In this document: positions 52,240-61,386 of the stretch, one piece after another
Numbering within the stretch: the first letter of the stretch is position 1
How the letters are laid out: every line of letters starts with the position of its first letter
Assembly (NCBI GenBank): GCA_963674545.2
Contig: CAXXFB010000001.1
Span: 744,001 to 808,000, forward strand
Source of the DNA: JABGQS01 sp963674545
Lineage (GTDB): Bacteria > Bacillota > Clostridia > Christensenellales > SZUA-584
Direction of reading: 5' to 3'
DNA length: 64,000 nucleotides
Notes under the pieces: generated by a model
Told to the model about the DNA's origin: nothing
Seen by the model: the letters and a program-made list of their open reading frames with translations, nothing else
Database searches by the model: none
Position numbers and translations under genes: made by a program

Positions 52240-53363
52240 GGTTTGCTCCAAACCGTTCGATTAACATAATCCGTATAGGAAAGTATGATGCGCAAAACTT
52301 TTTCGGATACATTCGGCATGCTATAGTCGCTGACAGTCCGCAGCGTATCCTTTGTTTGGCTCTCTAGTACTATTAACCCCTGCATCATACGTTCAGTATT
52401 CATGCCTACCATCATTACAGAAGCCTCTTCCATCGCCTCTGGCCGTTCGTGTGCTTCACGAATGTTTAAAGCTCTAAGGCCTAAGATTGAAGATTCTTCA
52501 CTTATCGTACCACTGTCACTCAGCACTGCTTTAGCAGCCAGTTGCAACTTGATATAATCGATAAAACCAAGGGGTTTTAACGTTTTTATCAGCGGATGTA
52601 GTGAAGCTGCCTTTTCAGATATTTTCTTTCTTGTGCGAGGGTGTGTACTGATTATAATCGGCAATTCATATTTATCCGCAATTTTATTCAAGCTGTCTAT
52701 TAAGCCAAAAAACATTTTATCTGAATTAATGTTTTCTTCCCTATGTGCCGACACCACAAAGTACCTGTCATTTGATAAGCCAAGTCGTCCAACAACATCT
52801 GAATTTATAATTTCATCCATCTTAGAGTGGATTACTTCAAACATCGGGCTGCCTGTCTTTATTACCCTGTCAGACGGTAAACCCTCCCTTAGCAGATATT
52901 CCCTGGCAATATCGCTGTATGTCATGTTGATGTCTGCTATATGATCGACAATCTTTCGGTTGGTCTCCTCTGGGACGCGCTGGTCAAAGCAGCGGTTGCC
53001 AGCTTCCATATGAAACACAGGAATATGATGTCGCTTTGCCGCAATAGCACAAAGACAGCTGTTAGTATCGCCAAGCACCAAAAAAGCCTCAGGCGTTTCT
53101 TTTTCAATTACGGAATCAATCTTAATAAGTATATTTCCTATAGTTTCAATAGCTGTACCTTTTGCAGCATCAAGAAAATAATCAGGCTTTCTTAAGTTAA
53201 AATCTTTAAAGAAAACCTCGTTCAGCTCATAGTCATAGTTTTGACCTGTATGTACAAAAACATGGTCAATAGCGTTTGAGTCTTCAAGCTTATTAATTAC
53301 GGCTGATAACCTTATTATTTCGGGCCTTGTACCAACCACTGTCATAACCTTTAACTTTTTCAT
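52236..53363 (-). CDS. wecB: UDP-N-acetylglucosamine 2-epimerase-type enzyme (WecB/CapG/FnlC family)
   Basis: A 375-residue non-hydrolysing epimerase with the WecB fold: MTVVGTRPEIIRLSAVINKL, VFVHTGQNYDYELNEVFF, VFHMEAGNRCFDQRVPEETN and LSDSGTISEESSILGLRALN. In this locus, with CapE-like (58236) and CapF-like (55564) genes, the better role is the last step of UDP-N-acetyl-L-fucosamine synthesis (CapG/FnlC). A WecB role making UDP-ManNAc is the alternative. The sequence HMEAGNRCFDQRVPEE rather than HVEAGLRT fits the FnlC branch. ATG 53363 has taaggaa upstream. Confidence 0.9.
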   Translation of the reverse strand: MKKLKVMTVVGTRPEIIRLSAVINKLEDSNAIDHVFVHTGQNYDYELNEVFFKDFNLRKPDYFLDAAKGTAIETIGNILIKIDSVIEKETPEAFLVLGDTNSCLCAIAAKRHHIPVFHMEAGNRCFDQRVPEETNRKIVDHIADINMTYSDIAREYLLREGLPSDRVIKTGSPMFEVIHSKMDEIINSDVVGRLGLSNDRYFVVSAHREENINSDKMFFGLIDSLNKIADKYELPIIISTHPRTRKKISEKAASLHPLIKTLKPLGFIDYIKLQLAAKAVLSDSGTISEESSILGLRALNIREAHERPEAMEEASVMMVGMNTERMMQGLIVLESQTKDTLRTVSDYSMPNVSEKVLRIILSYTDYVNRTVWSKP

Positions 53364-53429
53364 ATTAATTTCCTTAATAATTCGATTTGTTCAATTTATT
53401 TTACTATACAAAATTAATCCAATGCAACC

Positions 53430-54377
53430 TTAATCAGTTCTTTTAATATATTTGTGTTTTGCCAATAAAAATAACTTTGGTGATATGCACAGTACTATGA
53501 TCTGTATTTTATCTCTTTTAGAAAAATATTTTGTTCCCAATATTGCGTAAATATTTCTTCTCAATTTATTTATATACACTTTTTTCGTTTTTTCAAAATT
53601 CTCCCTGTCGACGTTTTTATCAATCCCATATAAAGCTGCTTTATTAATTATATTAAACATGGCCTTATACGTATGTAACAAAGCATATGGATAGGCACCT
53701 GGGCAATAATCCTTAACATCATTTGCAACCTTAGTTGTAAGGTCAATCGCAGCATAATCGCCCGTTTTAAATACGCTTCTTGATACGCTGCCTTCTGTCA
53801 CCGAATAATGATACCCGGCTAATCCCGGAATTTCAACCAATACTTCGCACTTTTTAAACAGTTCATATGAAGCCATAACATCTTCAGACACAGCACCACT
53901 TATAAAAGAAAATTCTTCAAAAAGTTTCTTATGCCATAGATTAGCCCATACCGATATATCTCCTTTTATAAAATAGTAGCTAAGAATATCTTGAGTTGTA
54001 ATTTTTTCACGAGTAATGTTTGAATTGAAACCCACAATGTCTGCATTATTCTTTTTTGCACAGTTCATCAGCTCTTCTAGTAAATCTTCTTCAATCCAAT
54101 CGTCACTGTCAACAAAAGCTATATATTCACCTGTTGCGAACCTTAAGCCAGAATTTCTGGCCCCTGAAGCCCCTTTGTTCTCTTTATGTATAACTTTTAT
54201 TCTTCTATCTTCTTTTTCATATTTATCACAAATTTCAGAGCAACTATCAGTTGAACCATCATCCACAAGAATAATTTGAAGATTAATGTATGTTTGTTTT
54301 ATAATACTCTCTATGCATTTGGCAAGACAATCCTCACTGTTGTAAATCGGAACAATTACGCTAACCAGTTCTTCCAT
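53430..54377 (-). CDS. glycosyltransferase family 2
   Basis: A 315-residue GT-A enzyme. Family 2 motifs: VSVIVPIYNSEDCLAKCIES, IILVDDGSTDSCSEICDKY, NKGASGARNSGL and AFVDSDDWIEEDLLEELM with the metal-binding DSDD. The C-terminal 120 residues are basic and end in a hydrophobic stretch near ILCISPKLFLLAKHKYIK, probably anchoring it to the membrane. ATG 54377 has gaaagga upstream. It adds a sugar to the lipid-linked unit; donor unknown. Confidence 0.93.
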   Translation of the reverse strand: MEELVSVIVPIYNSEDCLAKCIESIIKQTYINLQIILVDDGSTDSCSEICDKYEKEDRRIKVIHKENKGASGARNSGLRFATGEYIAFVDSDDWIEEDLLEELMNCAKKNNADIVGFNSNITREKITTQDILSYYFIKGDISVWANLWHKKLFEEFSFISGAVSEDVMASYELFKKCEVLVEIPGLAGYHYSVTEGSVSRSVFKTGDYAAIDLTTKVANDVKDYCPGAYPYALLHTYKAMFNIINKAALYGIDKNVDRENFEKTKKVYINKLRRNIYAILGTKYFSKRDKIQIIVLCISPKLFLLAKHKYIKRTD

Positions 54378-54400
54378 GAAAATCCTTTCGCCGATTAATA

Positions 54401-55531
54401 CTATTCCTTATATAGAATATCATAAAATCTATTATCAAAATCTATGTCCTCTTTATTTATTATATTAGTATACGGTATATTTATTTTATCCTCAGTTTGC
54501 ATCCCTGTTTCGCTAACCAATGTACTTAAATCTTTATTTAAATATAACAACATCAATAACCCTAAAAGAACAATGTACAATATTTTATTTATTCTGTCTT
54601 TATATAAATAATACACATTTACTAATAAAATTATATCTAAAAACTTTCCGTATATCGATAATCTTGCAGCAGTAAGCTCTGAGAATTGAAAAAGGAAATA
54701 TATTATTATGCTAAATATATATATATTAATTAGCTTTTTTGAAAAGCTGCTTCGCATTTTATATGTGTTATAATAAAATAACGCAATTACCAGGAAAGCG
54801 ATCCTGCCTAGACTTTGAAAGTTTAAAATAGAACCAATAGAATAGTCTGCATCAATATATATAAGCACTTTGTCTATAATAGGAACACCTGAAAAAATCT
54901 TCAAAATGTTCCCCCAGGGTATCAGAGAGAATAAAATGCTACATATGGTGATTATAATCAGGGTTTTTTTCCTAAACTCAATTTTAGTAACTAAATAATA
55001 GATTATCAGAATAAGTGCGGAATAATGTATTAACGTTAAGATAAAAATTATTATAAAGAATCTTATAGATTTGTTTTGATTAATATACTTAAGAAGATAA
55101 TACATACCAATTGCCAGAACCAGTCCTTGTCTAAGTCCGCTGAATGTCCAAACAAGATAATAAAAACTATAATATACCGTTAATGAAAGCGTCGGATTTT
55201 TACTATATTTTTTGCAAATCAAAGAAATGAAAAGTAGGTTTACAGCAGAAATAATTATTAAATAAAATTGATATGAAAATCCTAACCCCTTAATAAGCGA
55301 GCCTAAAAGCCTGAAACCAATTTCTTGATTATCAGCCCCGTGCGCAAGTTCAACAAAGATTGACGGATTAATTCTCGAGTATAAAAACTGATATGAGAAA
55401 TAATCTGCACCAACGCCAAATCTTAAGCATGCTAATACTAACAACAAAAGAACCATTAAATAAAAGGAAATCCGTCTTTTATCATTTATGATTGAAAAGA
55501 TTATACCAATGAAGAATACTATATAATACAA
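54401..55531 (-). CDS. EpsG/Wzy-type O-antigen/capsule polymerase
   Basis: A 376-residue membrane protein with about ten hydrophobic helices, matching the EpsG/Wzy polymerase family. The N-terminal region includes LACLRFGVGADYFSYQFLYS, and later come LVWTFSGLRQGLVLAIGMYY and LTLIHYSALILIIYYL, with the conserved Arg and His typical of EpsG. It would link repeat units on the outer face of the membrane. The start is TTG at 55531 with aaggag upstream. Sequence in this class is very variable, so the call rests on topology and these motifs. Confidence 0.85.
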   Translation of the reverse strand: MYYIVFFIGIIFSIINDKRRISFYLMVLLLLVLACLRFGVGADYFSYQFLYSRINPSIFVELAHGADNQEIGFRLLGSLIKGLGFSYQFYLIIISAVNLLFISLICKKYSKNPTLSLTVYYSFYYLVWTFSGLRQGLVLAIGMYYLLKYINQNKSIRFFIIIFILTLIHYSALILIIYYLVTKIEFRKKTLIIITICSILFSLIPWGNILKIFSGVPIIDKVLIYIDADYSIGSILNFQSLGRIAFLVIALFYYNTYKMRSSFSKKLINIYIFSIIIYFLFQFSELTAARLSIYGKFLDIILLVNVYYLYKDRINKILYIVLLGLLMLLYLNKDLSTLVSETGMQTEDKINIPYTNIINKEDIDFDNRFYDILYKE

Positions 55532-55563
55532 ACAAATCTCCTTATAGAATAATCAGCATCTCT

Positions 55564-56673
55564 CTAAACTTCTTCATAATACGTATCTGGCTGCTCCGGG
55601 TCATAACATTCATTGACCCACATAAGCATTACCAGGTCACTATCTCCGATATTAACTATTGAATGTGCGTAGCCAACAGGGATATCAACCACGCTGAGCT
55701 TTTCACCGCTCACTTTATATTCTATGATATCGTTTGACCCAATCTTTCTTAATCTAATAATGCCCTTGCCGCTGACAGCCAGGAATTTCTCATTTTTAGT
55801 GTGATGCCAATGGTTCCCTTTTGTAACCCCCGGCCTTGATATATTAACCGAGACCTGCCCTCTTTCAGGGGTTCTAAGAAATTCAGTAAAAGAGCCTCTT
55901 TCATCACAATGCATATTTAACTCATATTCAAATCTGTCTTCTGGCAAGAAACTCAAATAAGTGCTGTAGAGCTTTTTAGTCAGTGTTTCCGACATATCAG
56001 GAACTTTTAAATTCTCCCTGCTATCCCTAAAACTAAATATTTTTTCTGCGAGTTCGCCCAGTTTTATCTGATGCTGAACGGGAATTGTACAGAATCTTCC
56101 TTTTTTCGTGGGTTTGCCATTTAAAGCTTTTTTAAACTCCTCTAACACATCATCAATGTAACACAATTCCAAACAAGCATCCGAATCGTTTATTTTAATG
56201 TCAATCCCTCTGGCAATATTGTAGCAAAATGTTGCAACAACTGAATTGTAATTCGGCCTGCTCCACTTTCCAAAAAGATTTGGTAAACGGTATACAAACG
56301 TATTCACATTATTGCTTTGCGAGTATTCTAAAAACAAATCCTCCCCAGCCTTTTTGCTAAGACCATAAGGATTGTTCTGCTCAGCCTGTATTGAAGACGA
56401 TATCAATATAGGCGCCTTATTCTTATGCTTTTCAAGCAGTGATATGAGTTTAGAAGAGAAATCGAAATTGCCTTCCATGAACTCTTTTTCATTTTTTGGT
56501 CTGTTTACACCAGCTAAATGAAAAACAAAATCGCACTCTTTTGTATATTTATCTAATAATGCCTCATCAGTGTCAATATCAAATGCAAATAAATCTCTAT
56601 AACCGCTATTTTTCAGTTCAGCAATAAGATTTTTCCCAAGAAAACCGTTTGCTCCTGTTATCAATATTTTCAA
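55564..56673 (-). CDS. capF: UDP-2-acetamido-2,6-dideoxy-hexulose reductase with cupin domain (CapF/FnlB)
   Basis: A 369-residue two-domain enzyme of UDP-N-acetyl-L-fucosamine synthesis. Residues 1 to about 245 form a NAD(P)-dependent reductase domain (ITGANGFLGKNLIAELK, VFHLAGVNRPKNEKEF, NPYGLSKKAGEDLFLEY). The C-terminal part is a metal cupin (RGSFTEFLRTPERGQVSVN, GVTKGNHWHHTKNEKFLAVS, VPVGYAHSIVNIGD) that is characteristic of CapF. The start is TTG at 56673, eight bases after ggaagga; an ATG nearby is out of frame. Partners CapE (58236) and CapG (52236) lie in the same locus. Confidence 0.93.
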   Translation of the reverse strand: MKILITGANGFLGKNLIAELKNSGYRDLFAFDIDTDEALLDKYTKECDFVFHLAGVNRPKNEKEFMEGNFDFSSKLISLLEKHKNKAPILISSSIQAEQNNPYGLSKKAGEDLFLEYSQSNNVNTFVYRLPNLFGKWSRPNYNSVVATFCYNIARGIDIKINDSDACLELCYIDDVLEEFKKALNGKPTKKGRFCTIPVQHQIKLGELAEKIFSFRDSRENLKVPDMSETLTKKLYSTYLSFLPEDRFEYELNMHCDERGSFTEFLRTPERGQVSVNISRPGVTKGNHWHHTKNEKFLAVSGKGIIRLRKIGSNDIIEYKVSGEKLSVVDIPVGYAHSIVNIGDSDLVMLMWVNECYDPEQPDTYYEEV

Positions 56674-56727
56674 ATAACATTCCTTCCTGATCCAACTATA
56701 ATAAACTCAATGTAATCCTAAGACCGG

Positions 56728-57942
56728 TTACTTTTTCAGTTTTTCTTTTTCCTTGATCCAGTAATTGCGAAATAAAACAATGATTCCACCTAGTACAAGC
56801 CCAATTACGCCTAACACAGCAATTGTCCTGAATTTATTTGTATCAACGGGAGCTTGGGGAACTTCCGCTTGCATCTCAATATTAATATGCTCTTCACCAA
56901 ATAGAGAAAAGGAAGTTTTTCGCATTTCAGTCAGTTGCGCTAAATTCCCTCTGTAACACTCTTTTGTGGAAGTATATTCATTTTGCAGTTGTTCATATTC
57001 ATATCCATGTATATTGTAGTAATTTTCTTTTTCTGTAAGTTGGTCCTGAATAGTAATGCTCAAATTCTCCAGAGCAATCATTCTGGATTGCTCTTCCAAT
57101 AGTTTGCTCTGCACTTTAGCAATTTCCGAAACCAATACCGAGCTATATACTCCGTCATCATCATAAGATGCTGTTCCAGCAGCACTTGACTCTGCTGATT
57201 GATTTGTTGGTATATCTGTGTATAGTTCAATACCATAAGTTTTTGCAATTTTGTATAGGCTCTCTAACTGCATTGAATAAATTTCAATATTATTTTGGGT
57301 TTCATTCTTCGATACCATTATATCCGTAGGCTGCTTTCTTAATACATCAATTTCAGATTGAATATTGTCGATTCCTGCATGGTCTTTTAAGAATGATGTC
57401 AGTTCATTGAATTTTTCTTTCATCAAAAGTTCTGATTCTGCTAATTCTATCTCAACATTTTCAAATTCCGCTTCAGCATTTTCTTTAACTATTCCAGTAA
57501 TATAAGCAGGAAAGCTGTCAATAATTGCATTTGCAACATCCGCAGACATTTGCGGGTCCGCCATTTCAACGGATACTCTTATTGTACTGAGCTCTTCATT
57601 TGCGGTGATAGTTGCAGATGAACTTATCTGTTCGGCAGTTACAGTCTGATCAGCGCTTTTCAAAGATGCTGCAGCAATATCATAAAACTCTATGCTAGAC
57701 ATCTGTTGAACATAAGTATTTACATCGTATTTTGGATTTTCACTTTGTTCAATAGACAGCGATGCTGTACTAATATACGAAGCTCCCGCAATAAAAAAGC
57801 TATATACTGATGCGGCCAATAAAAAAACAATAAGCGTTATTGCTATTATCCATTTTCCTCGCCACAGTATTTTTATCAACTCTACGATAGAGATGCCTTC
57901 TTGTTCATTATATGCGGCATCCGACTTATTATTACTAACCAT
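56728..57942 (-). CDS. Wzz/CpsC-type chain-length determinant protein
   Basis: A 404-residue polysaccharide co-polymerase. Two membrane helices frame it: one near residues 31-52 (WIIAITLIVFLLAASVYSFF) and one near 370-390 (TIAVLGVIGLVLGGIIVLF). The long extracellular part between them is predicted to be coiled coil (residues about 160-340). The proline before the second helix (AEVPQAPVDTNKFRT) is typical of Wzz. It controls polymer length. No tyrosine kinase or phosphatase partner is encoded nearby, unlike most Gram-positive CpsCD systems. ATG 57942 has taaggag upstream and a strong promoter lies 50 bases before it. Confidence 0.88.
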   Translation of the reverse strand: MVSNNKSDAAYNEQEGISIVELIKILWRGKWIIAITLIVFLLAASVYSFFIAGASYISTASLSIEQSENPKYDVNTYVQQMSSIEFYDIAAASLKSADQTVTAEQISSSATITANEELSTIRVSVEMADPQMSADVANAIIDSFPAYITGIVKENAEAEFENVEIELAESELLMKEKFNELTSFLKDHAGIDNIQSEIDVLRKQPTDIMVSKNETQNNIEIYSMQLESLYKIAKTYGIELYTDIPTNQSAESSAAGTASYDDDGVYSSVLVSEIAKVQSKLLEEQSRMIALENLSITIQDQLTEKENYYNIHGYEYEQLQNEYTSTKECYRGNLAQLTEMRKTSFSLFGEEHINIEMQAEVPQAPVDTNKFRTIAVLGVIGLVLGGIIVLFRNYWIKEKEKLKK

Positions 57943-57996
57943 TTTATCTCCTTAAAACAAAGTTTTTATCTCTAATCACGGTTCAAAATCATCTGT

Positions 57997-58025
57997 AGTA
58001 TATCTATAATGAAAATAAATGTCAA
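57997..58025 (-). promoter_or_regulatory. strong promoter before the chain-length gene
   Basis: Minus strand TTGACA (58025-58020), exact 17-base spacer and TATACT (58002-57997), a near-consensus sigma-A promoter. Start would be about 50 bases before the Wzz-like ATG. It lies in the 293-base gap 57943-58235, the rest of which shows no supported gene. It splits the locus into a short upstream unit and a long downstream one. Confidence 0.75.
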
Positions 58026-58235
58026 TGTAGCATACTATCAAAACGCAGCATGGTTCAATCACAAATTTGTTTTATACGATTGCCCGGCATATTACTTACA
58101 CAGCATCAAAAAAGTATCTTTGCATCATGAACCGCCATACAGATCTTTATTATAGATTTGTTGGCAAGTTTCATAATTCCCACCACCCATTTTAAATGCA
58201 TTCAGTAATTTTTTCTGTTTATCAATCATATTGAT

Positions 58236-59255
58236 CTACACATTCCAGTCCTTCAATTCCTGCTTCACAATATCAAGAGTTAACAATTTCTCCTTTACCT
58301 GCACAACATTCAATCTAGTGGTGTTATGAGAATTATATTCTTCTTCGCCCGATAATTTTTGATCTCCCTGCACAAAATATTTATCATAGTTAAGATCTCT
58401 TTTATCCACTGGCACTCTAAAGTAGTTTCCCATATCTTTTGCAACCATATGCTCCTCTTTAGTAAGCAGAGTTTCATAAAGCTTTTCTCCGTGTCTTGTT
58501 CCAATTATTTTAATTCCATTATCTGCCCCAAACAGTTCCAGCAATGCCTGGGCAAGATCAGCGATCGTGCTGGCTGGTGCCTTTTGCACCATAATATCTC
58601 CAGATTTAGCATTAGCAAACGCAAAAACCACCAATTCCACAGCTTCGTCAAGGCTCATTAGAAACCGAGTCATATCCGGATTTGTAATAGTGATAGGTTT
58701 GCCGCCTTTTATTTGACTTATAAACAATGGGATGACCGAGCCTCTTGACGCCATTACGTTACCATACCGAGTTCCGCAAATCACTGTTCTTTCAGGCGAA
58801 ACTGTCTTTGATTTTGCTGTAAACACCTTTTCCATCATTGCTTTTGAAATACCCATTGCATTGATCGGATACGCTGCTTTATCTGTAGACAGGCAAATTA
58901 TCTTTTTGACTCCGCTTTCTATCGCTGCAGTCAGCATATTATCTGTACCAAGCACGTTCGTTTTAACCGCTTCAAGAGGAAAAAACTCGCACGACGGCAC
59001 CTGCTTTAGCGCTGCTGCATGAAAAATATAATCCACACCATACATCGCATTTTTAAGGCTGCTGATATCTCTAACATCTCCGATATGAAATTTTAGTTTA
59101 TCGCTTTTGTAAAGCTTTCGCATATCGTCTTGTTTTTTCTCGTCTCTGGAAAATATTCTGATTTCTTCGACATCAGAATGCAGGAATCTTTTCATAACAG
59201 CGTTTCCAAAGCTTCCGGTACCACCAGTAATCATCAAAGTTTTATTTTTGAACAT
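58236..59255 (-). CDS. capE: UDP-N-acetylglucosamine 4,6-dehydratase/5-epimerase (CapE/FnlA)
   Basis: A 339-residue extended short-chain dehydrogenase that starts UDP-N-acetyl-L-fucosamine synthesis from UDP-GlcNAc. Motifs: MITGGTGSFGNAVMKRFL, IFSRDEKKQDDMR, HAAALKQVPSCEFFPLEAVK, and LSTDKAAYPINAMGISKAMM with the Lys/Met-type catalytic site of the CapE/FlaA1 group. Start at ATG 59255 with gaaggtg upstream; an in-frame GTG three codons earlier overlaps that site. It overlaps the end of the initiating transferase gene by 14 bases. CapF and CapG follow further down the locus. Confidence 0.93.
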   Translation of the reverse strand: MFKNKTLMITGGTGSFGNAVMKRFLHSDVEEIRIFSRDEKKQDDMRKLYKSDKLKFHIGDVRDISSLKNAMYGVDYIFHAAALKQVPSCEFFPLEAVKTNVLGTDNMLTAAIESGVKKIICLSTDKAAYPINAMGISKAMMEKVFTAKSKTVSPERTVICGTRYGNVMASRGSVIPLFISQIKGGKPITITNPDMTRFLMSLDEAVELVVFAFANAKSGDIMVQKAPASTIADLAQALLELFGADNGIKIIGTRHGEKLYETLLTKEEHMVAKDMGNYFRVPVDKRDLNYDKYFVQGDQKLSGEEEYNSHNTTRLNVVQVKEKLLTLDIVKQELKDWNV

Positions 59256-59865
59256 CAATTTCACCTTCTATATTTTTATTATCCTTACCCTCTTTTATCC
59301 CAACGCCAAAAATTGTTTGTACTATTGTAGTTAACAATATCTTGAGATCCATTTTAAATCCGATATTCTGAAGATACTCCCCGTCCAGCTCTGCTTTTCG
59401 CAATATCGGGATCTCATCTCTTCCGTTTACCTGTGCCCATCCTGTAAGCCCTGGTGTAAGTCTGTTTACGCCCACTTTGTCTCTTGCCTCTATCAAATCA
59501 TATTGATTATACAGAGCAGGCCTTGGGCCAACAAAGCTCATCTGACCCCTCAGGATATTTATAAGCTGTGGCAATTCATCCATACTTGTCCTTCTTAATA
59601 TCTTCCCCAGCCGAGTGATATATGCTTCCGGATTGTTTAGCATATGAGTCGGCACATCACTCGGAGCATCCGGTTTCATCGTCCTGAATTTAAACAGATT
59701 AAAAATCTTTTTATCTTTGCCAACACGTTTTTGTCTAAATATAACCTTTCCATTTGAGCTAATTCTTATGCTGACTATAATAATCAACAGAAGCGGCCAT
59801 ATTAATAATAACAACACAACAGCACATAAAACATCCAAACATTTTTTTATAACCGTTTCATACAT
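59242..59865 (-). CDS. initiating sugar transferase (undecaprenyl-phosphate sugar phosphotransferase)
   Basis: A 207-residue membrane enzyme of the bacterial sugar transferase family (WcaJ/PglC type) that attaches the first sugar phosphate to undecaprenyl phosphate. One N-terminal hydrophobic segment (DVLCAVVLLLLIWPLLLI), then VIFRQKRVGKDKKIFNLFKF, RTSMDELPQLINILRGQMSF with catalytic Asp-Glu, VGPRPALYNQYDLIEARDK and GLTGWAQVNGRDEI. Length is that of the minimal single-domain class. Four bases after the preceding glycosyltransferase; ribosome site weak. The neighbouring CapE suggests a 6-deoxy-HexNAc or GlcNAc as first sugar. Confidence 0.94.
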   Translation of the reverse strand: MYETVIKKCLDVLCAVVLLLLIWPLLLIIIVSIRISSNGKVIFRQKRVGKDKKIFNLFKFRTMKPDAPSDVPTHMLNNPEAYITRLGKILRRTSMDELPQLINILRGQMSFVGPRPALYNQYDLIEARDKVGVNRLTPGLTGWAQVNGRDEIPILRKAELDGEYLQNIGFKMDLKILLTTIVQTIFGVGIKEGKDNKNIEGEIDVQK

Positions 59866-59868
59866 TTT

Positions 59869-61059
59869 TTAAATACGCAGGCCCTCAAGTATCTTTATTA
59901 ATCTTTCCAAGAATATCTCCAAAGTAAAGTTCTCTTTGTAGTATATATATCCATTATTCCCAAGTTCACTATATGAACCCGTATTTTGAATATACTCCCT
60001 CATGTTTTTCGCAAGCTGTCCATCATCTGATGCATCACATACCAATCCGCATTTTGCCTCAAAAATTATATCCGCAGCAAACCCGTTGATTGCAGCAACA
60101 ATAGGTTTGCCTGCTGCCATATATTCCTGCAGCTTGGCTGGAGCAGTCATACCGATAAACCCGGTATCCTTTAGTGTCAGTAAAAAAACGTCTATATTAT
60201 TATATGCTTCATATAGGGCGCTCTTATCAACCCTGCCATGAAAAATCACTTTTTCCTGGACGTTTAATTGCTTTGCAAGCGCCATGCAGTCGTTCAAACT
60301 TGATCCATTGCCATATATGTGCACTGCATATCCCTCGATATCCTTTAATCGGCTGGCCGCGCGGATAATACATTCAACATCTTGCACCATGCCGATATTC
60401 CCGCCGAACGCAAAGTTTATTAAACCTCCGCTTTCTGTTTTGCTAACTCTATGTGGATACTCTGCATATTGAGGCAGGTATTCTATTTGTGATGCCAAAA
60501 CCCCGCACTGATTTATAAGGTAGTCCTTAAATGGTGGAGACGTAACTGCAATTATATCGCACTTTTTATATATCTTGCTGCTGTATTTCTTTACAGCTTT
60601 GAAAAGCAGGCTCTCCTCTTTAACATTCCATGCTTTTAGCGATTCCGGCCAAAGGTCAAGACAGTAAAGCATCAATTTCGTATTTGTACGTTTCCTAAGC
60701 CTAACAGCCGCATGCGCCATTGTTACAGGAGACGTTTGATAGCATAATATAGTTTCAAAATCTTTCTTTAAAAAAAGTGCCCGTATGCTCGACATCACCA
60801 TAAATGAAAGATAGTTTAAAAACCTCCAAGCCACGCCTGTCCTTCTTGCAATAATAGGTACTCGTACAACACTAACGCCATTGATGATCTGCCTTCTGTT
60901 CTTAAATCGCTTATACTCTTTTGGTACTTTGCCAGTTGAATAATCAGGTAACCCCGTCAATACTGTTACCTTATGTCCCCGCTTTACCAATTCATAGGAG
61001 ATTTCATTTATTTTAAAGTCATCTGGATAGTAGTATTGCCCTACAATTAAGACATTCAA
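59869..61059 (-). CDS. glycosyltransferase family 4 (WbuB-like)
   Basis: A 396-residue GT-B enzyme resembling WbuB, a proposed L-fucosamine transferase. N-terminus MNVLIVGQYYYPDDFKINEI, then LTGLPDYSTGKVPKEYKRF, YCLDLWPESLKAWNV, FGGNIGMVQDVECIIRAASR and SALYEAYNNIDVFLLTLKDT. The start is TTG at 61059 with cggaggc eight bases upstream. It is the first gene of the polysaccharide locus. The pairing with CapE/F/G genes supports UDP-L-FucNAc as donor, by inference. Confidence 0.9.
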   Translation of the reverse strand: MNVLIVGQYYYPDDFKINEISYELVKRGHKVTVLTGLPDYSTGKVPKEYKRFKNRRQIINGVSVVRVPIIARRTGVAWRFLNYLSFMVMSSIRALFLKKDFETILCYQTSPVTMAHAAVRLRKRTNTKLMLYCLDLWPESLKAWNVKEESLLFKAVKKYSSKIYKKCDIIAVTSPPFKDYLINQCGVLASQIEYLPQYAEYPHRVSKTESGGLINFAFGGNIGMVQDVECIIRAASRLKDIEGYAVHIYGNGSSLNDCMALAKQLNVQEKVIFHGRVDKSALYEAYNNIDVFLLTLKDTGFIGMTAPAKLQEYMAAGKPIVAAINGFAADIIFEAKCGLVCDASDDGQLAKNMREYIQNTGSYSELGNNGYIYYKENFTLEIFLERLIKILEGLRI

Positions 61060-61115
61060 ATACTCAGCCTCCGTTTACTACTGTTTTTACTGCATCGTTC
61101 TTTTCGAAATATCCT

Positions 61116-61144
61116 ATTATCTCACCACTTTATGTAGTTTACAA
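61116..61144 (-). promoter_or_regulatory. candidate promoter of the polysaccharide locus
   Basis: Minus strand TTGTAA (61144-61139), 17-base spacer and GATAAT (61121-61116), about 57 bases before the first glycosyltransferase start. The surrounding 61060-61250 stretch is A+T-rich and has no gene I can support. Confidence 0.45.
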
Positions 61145-61330
61145 TATTTCTCTTTATAATACAATGTTATATTCCTAATATTAGTAACTCACAATATATA
61201 TAACCATCCAATATATTAACCACAATTTTACACCGTACTCTTTTTACTCACATCTATTTTTTAAACCTACTCTCTTAACTAAGGCCCCCTTCCTTACGCC
61301 GCAGCAAACCTCCGGCATGCTGCGTGCTCT

Positions 61331-61345
61331 GGCGTTCGAATCGCC
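61331..61345 (+). repeat. inverted copy of the tRNA-Lys T-arm
   Basis: ggcgttcgaatcgcc at 61331-61345 is the exact reverse complement of the T-arm segment at 61399-61413 inside tRNA-Lys, with the terminator hairpin between them. It has no tRNA body around it. It may be a leftover of rearrangement or integration at the tRNA end, or help form a larger terminator structure. Confidence 0.45.
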
Positions 61346-61356
61346 TCTGCGAAAGC

Positions 61357-61382
61357 AAAAAGACTCCACATGGAGTCTTTTT
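61357..61382 (-). terminator. terminator of the tRNA operon
   Basis: aaaaagactcca (61357-61368) and tggagtcttttt (61371-61382) form a perfect 12-bp stem with a 2-base gap and a T-run on either strand. It begins just after the tRNA-Lys 3' end and separates the tRNA operon from the polysaccharide locus. Confidence 0.85.
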
Positions 61383-61386
61383 GTTT

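Noticed and set aside
58010..58160. Short plus-strand frame starting MKINVNVAYYQ before the chain-length gene
   Set aside because: No ribosome site, and it lies across a near-consensus promoter reading the other way.
31479..61060. Mobile element or prophage carrying the polysaccharide locus
   Set aside because: No integrase, transposase or insertion-sequence ends are visible; only base composition and the tRNA junction hint at transfer.
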